DNA of 64,000 nucleotides from Siphonodentalium dalli. Taxonomy: Eukaryota; Mollusca; Scaphopoda; Gadilida; Siphonodentaliidae. The position numbers were made by a program, and so were the translations under genes. Numbering within the stretch: the stretch's first letter is position 1; each line of letters opens with the position of its first letter. Positions 62,624 through 64,000 of this stretch are shown here, piece by piece. The DNA lies in the NCBI GenBank assembly GCA_032622095.1, contig CP136066.1, positions 184,050,716 to 184,114,715 of the forward strand, read 5' to 3'. The notes beneath the pieces are model-generated. The model saw nothing but the letters and a program-made list of their open reading frames with translations. It made no database searches and was not told the DNA's origin.

Positions 62624-62858
62624 GTATGCATCCTTTAGATTCCCTAATTTGGGGCACTCATTGCAGACCATGGACCCATCGAAAGAACCGATGTGAGAAC
62701 ATTTTGAAATTTGACATCAAAAGAAGTAATGTTCTAAATTGCCTCTGGGGTGTCAATTCTTACTTAAGAAACCTTAATTATTTGTATTCTGCACAAATGA
62801 GACAATTAATGAAGTTTCACATTTATGTTCATATTCATGAAGAAGGCATGGTTACTTA

Positions 62859-63026
62859 GGGGATAACAGTGTGGTGTTTTGTGATTTCGGAAAGGTACAT
62901 GGCGAATATACTGTGGCAAATTTAGTTAATGGGCGACGGCGGAGCCGGAGCCCATTAACGGGTATTTGCCACAGTATATTCGCCATGCACCTTTCCGAAA
63001 TCACAAAACACCACACTGTTATCCCC
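62859..63026. repeat. Palindrome V
   Basis: Arms GGGGATAACAGTGTGGTGTT ... GTGGCAAAT and their complement, with inner GTTAATGGGC / GCCCATTAAC around CGACGGCGGAGCCGGA. A partial arm (GGTGTGGTGTTTTGTATTTT) recurs at 63461, hinting at a larger element ending beyond 63500. Confidence 0.8.
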
Positions 63027-64000
63027 ATTCTAATGCTCTTCGAACTTTAAAACGTTATTTAGACAAACAAACGCCTCGTAATTATCAACGAAATGTGCGG
63101 CCATAGAAAACACTCAGCCAATTCACGACTTTTTATTTTAAATTTAATTCGCTAGATAAAATATAGTCCCTCAATTACCATCGCTCTTATCGTTAAAAAT
63201 GCTGATAAACATGAAAAATTGCCACTTCAAATAGAAATAAATATGCACAACAATTAGTTTCTGCATGTACCTGATGTCTTTTTCAGATGTTTACCACTTT
63301 CAAATTGAAGTTTTGATTTTACCGCGAACTTGAAGTTGAATTGAAAAACAATGGGAAATTGTTTACTCAATGCGTTGTATTTCACGCCGTATCTCGCGGT
63401 TTCATGTCAAGAAATTTGGTCAAAATGATATCGAGACACTGACATTGGTGGAATATAACGGTGTGGTGTTTTGTATTTTCTGAAAGTACATGTATACAGC
63501 GCGAATGTACTGACTGTCAATTTTCGACAAAAGAGGCACCGCTGGTTTGTTTATATAGCAACGAGCTAGTAACGGAAGTCAGTAGCAAGGGCGCCAACTC
63601 TATAATCTACTCCGTAACGTCACCGGCGTGTATTGCGTAAGGGTGACGTCATGGAGTGAAACGGAACAGTGATCGGTGCTGGATTGGGCATGCATGTCCG
63701 AGATTAGGAATTCAGCTAACGGCAATATTGGCGCGTAGGAATATCTAACATTGAAGCGGTGAACCGGACTATACATTGCGACAGGTTATTGAATGAATAA
63801 CCCCCCGCAAATATGTGGTGTTTCCGGGGGTATATTGGCCTAAGTGCATTAGAATACTTATTATGCAATGCCTGAACGCATTTATATATATATTTTGTTA
63901 AATCGGCAAGAGCCTAAGGCTTGTTTGTTGTACTTACTATATGAACATCCTTAGAAATGAATGAATGGGAATTCACAAAGTGTTTGTCTGCATGTTATCT
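63027..64000. other. Start of intron 34, no exon found
   Basis: No sequence resembling the next USP34 exon (expected WPHEDVRAECRFVGLTNLG) is present. CCCCCCGCAAATATGTGGTG / CCGGGGGTATATTG near 63800 looks like a head hairpin of the E/F type without the CCGT repeat. Confidence 0.5.

Noticed and set aside
62624-62859. Continuation of exon 34 as an open frame to 62859
   Set aside because: The AAAG|GTATGC donor fits, and the sequence after it bears no likeness to USP34; that longer frame is also in a different reading frame from the exon's last codons.

Overview
This window is a piece of an animal nuclear genome. It is AT-rich, has short exons with GT-AG borders, and its introns are packed with transposon remnants. 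The intron repeats (hairpin plus CCGT-minisatellite elements, tandem modules carrying GACTTAGAAAATT, foldback MITEs) look most like a bivalve or other lophotrochozoan mollusc. That placement is inference; the species cannot be read from the window.

One host gene spans almost the whole window on the + strand: the ortholog of USP34, the giant ubiquitin C-terminal hydrolase of the USP9X/USP24/USP34 group. I can place 34 consecutive coding exons (457 to 62623) that join without a phase conflict into 5,105 nt, or 1,701 complete codons. They cover the helical region before the protease, a long acidic and His-rich disordered stretch (exons 6 to 11), a ubiquitin-like segment (exons 20 to 22), and the helical region running up to the catalytic domain. 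The first exons of the gene lie upstream of the window. The protease domain, with its Cys, His and Asp boxes, lies downstream. I see no second host gene.

The introns (about 59 kb) hold repeated families, lettered here for convenience. A, C and I are TTAA-flanked piggyBac-like MITEs; A and I carry paired hairpins. B, D and P are hAT-like, with 8-bp target duplications. H is a TA-flanked long palindrome. E, F and G start with a short hairpin and/or carry tandem modules. M, N, T, U, Q, O, J, K, L, S, V and W are further inverted-repeat elements. There are also three LINE-type remnants and tRNA-derived SINE pieces. Several are nested: B inside A, E inside D, U inside T.

The most unusual signals concern how these sequences meet the exons. 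(1) Four exons (1, 19, 20 and 25) are preceded by a tandem copy of their own acceptor plus the first 15 to 47 nt of the exon. Using the upstream acceptor always leads to an early stop. (2) Palindromic MITEs lie within 8 to 45 nt of many exon edges; four of the six H copies do so. (3) The same hairpin core occurs inside elements with at least three unrelated termini.
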